A program made the translations under genes and the position numbers. This document shows positions 63,376 through 64,000 of a stretch of DNA of 64,000 bases, piece by piece (position 1 is the stretch's first letter; each line of letters opens with the position of its first letter). The notes below the pieces were generated by a model that did not search any database, was not told the DNA's origin, and was given only the letters and a program-made list of their open reading frames with translations. This stretch comes from Prorocentrum cordatum (Eukaryota > Sar > Dinophyceae > Prorocentrales > Prorocentraceae). The DNA is taken from NCBI GenBank assembly GCA_963575745.1, contig CAUYUJ010007236.1, positions 428,426 to 492,425 on the forward strand, given 5' to 3'.

Positions 63376-64000
63376 GTGTGAGGAAGTCTCAGGCGGGAGC
63401 CCCCTCCCTATGGGGCCCGCAGATCATGTTGGTAATCCGAGCGGGTCATCGGAACCCTGTAACTGTCGTCACTTTTGGGCTCCCCAGGCCTGAAAATGGA
63501 GGAAGTCTCAGGCGGGAGCCTCGTCTGTGAGTGAATTGGGAGGAAGTCTCAGGCGGGAGCTCCCTCCCTATGGGGCCCGCAGATTATGTTGGTAATCCGA
63601 GCGGGTCATCGGAACCCTGTAACTGTCGTCACTTTTGGGCTCCTCAAGCCTGAATATGGAGGAAGTCTCAGGCGGGAGCCTCGTCTGTGAGTGAATTCTG
63701 AGGAAGGCTCAAGCGGGAGCCCCCTCCCTATGGGGCCCGCAGATCATGTTGGTAATCCGAGCGGGTCATCGGAACCCTGTAACTGTCGTCACTTTTGGGC
63801 TCGTCAAGCCTGAATTTGGAGGAAGTCTCTGGCGGGAGCCTCGTCTTTGAGTGAATTGTGAAGAAGTCTCAGGCGGGAGCCCCCTCCCTATGGGGCCCGC
63901 AGATCATGTTGGTAATCCGAGCGGGTCATCGGAACCCTGTAACTGTCGTCACTTTTGGGCTCCTCAAGCCTGAATATGGAGGAAGTCTCAGGCGGGAGCC
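63376..64000. repeat. 160-bp tandem satellite running off the right edge, four copies
   Basis: Units start near 63381, 63541, 63701 and 63861. Each contains CCCTCCCTATGGGGCCCGCA, TGTTGGTAATCCGAGCGGGT, CATCGGAACCCTGTAACTGT and two copies of GAAGTCTCAGGCGGGAGCC (about 117 bp apart). Identity is above 95%, so the array is recent. Confidence 0.97.

Noticed and set aside
63376-64000. CRISPR array or 5S rRNA array
   Set aside because: The unit is repeated whole with no variable spacers, and its sequence does not show 5S internal promoter boxes.

Overview
This window reads as nuclear DNA of a dinoflagellate. The strongest marker is a full-length 22-nt dinoflagellate spliced-leader sequence at 58922-58943. 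Supporting signs are GC-rich coding sequence, GT-AG introns with AG|G context, reverse transcriptases of the dinoflagellate type with an Asp-Asn in place of the second Asp, transposase-like proteins common in dinoflagellate genomes, and a very high load of satellites and microsatellites. The GC richness and large repeat arrays would suit a genus such as Prorocentrum, but the species is inference. I saw no bacterial operon, rRNA, tRNA or CRISPR array.

Layout. 1-5.1 kb: three satellite families. 5.2-18.9 kb: a run of minus-strand genes, reading from the right: an unknown gene (18.8 to 16.75), a transposase-like gene with at least two introns (15.5 to 12.4), a SAM-methyltransferase-like gene (12.2 to 11.26) with a decayed duplicate of its last exon, and two unknown genes (10.06-9.25 and 8.2-7.1). 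Their introns and spacers hold purine tracts followed by pyrimidine tracts, and CGATGACGCAT-type inverted arrays. 18.9-19.85 kb: an assembly gap and an 89-bp satellite.

20.9-42.5 kb is the core of the window: a nested pair of mobile elements. The outer one is a tyrosine-recombinase (DIRS-like) retroelement on the + strand, in the order reverse transcriptase, RNase H-like segment, C5-cytosine DNA methyltransferase, DUF4326-like domain, second RNase H domain, tyrosine recombinase, and a 377-bp-spaced terminal direct repeat. Its methyltransferase reading frame is split at 23931 by a 15,535-bp insertion (23936-39470) with 13-bp perfect inverted ends, flanked by TTGAA/TTTAA. Removing the insertion and one 5-bp copy puts the methyltransferase back in frame. 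The insertion carries at least six minus-strand genes, one a decayed transposase-like gene, and more than 40 copies of a 16-nt mini-hairpin, AGCGAT-CGNN-ATCGCT. The hairpin arms show compensatory changes (AGCGGT...ACCGCT). The hairpins sit in the non-coding spacers.

42.5-64 kb is mostly non-genic: a CAGCCT array, a 73-bp satellite, a TA-flanked MITE, GAT, GGA and ATGT microsatellites, several degenerate satellites built on TTTCGC-TGAGACATC or related cores, a small zinc-motif coding fragment (49.2-49.5 kb), the spliced-leader relict and a 160-bp satellite running off the right edge. Long open frames in these parts are translations of repeats and were not called as genes.

All coding calls come from reading the translations. 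No database search was possible. Family names rest on recognised motifs and are marked where they are inference.
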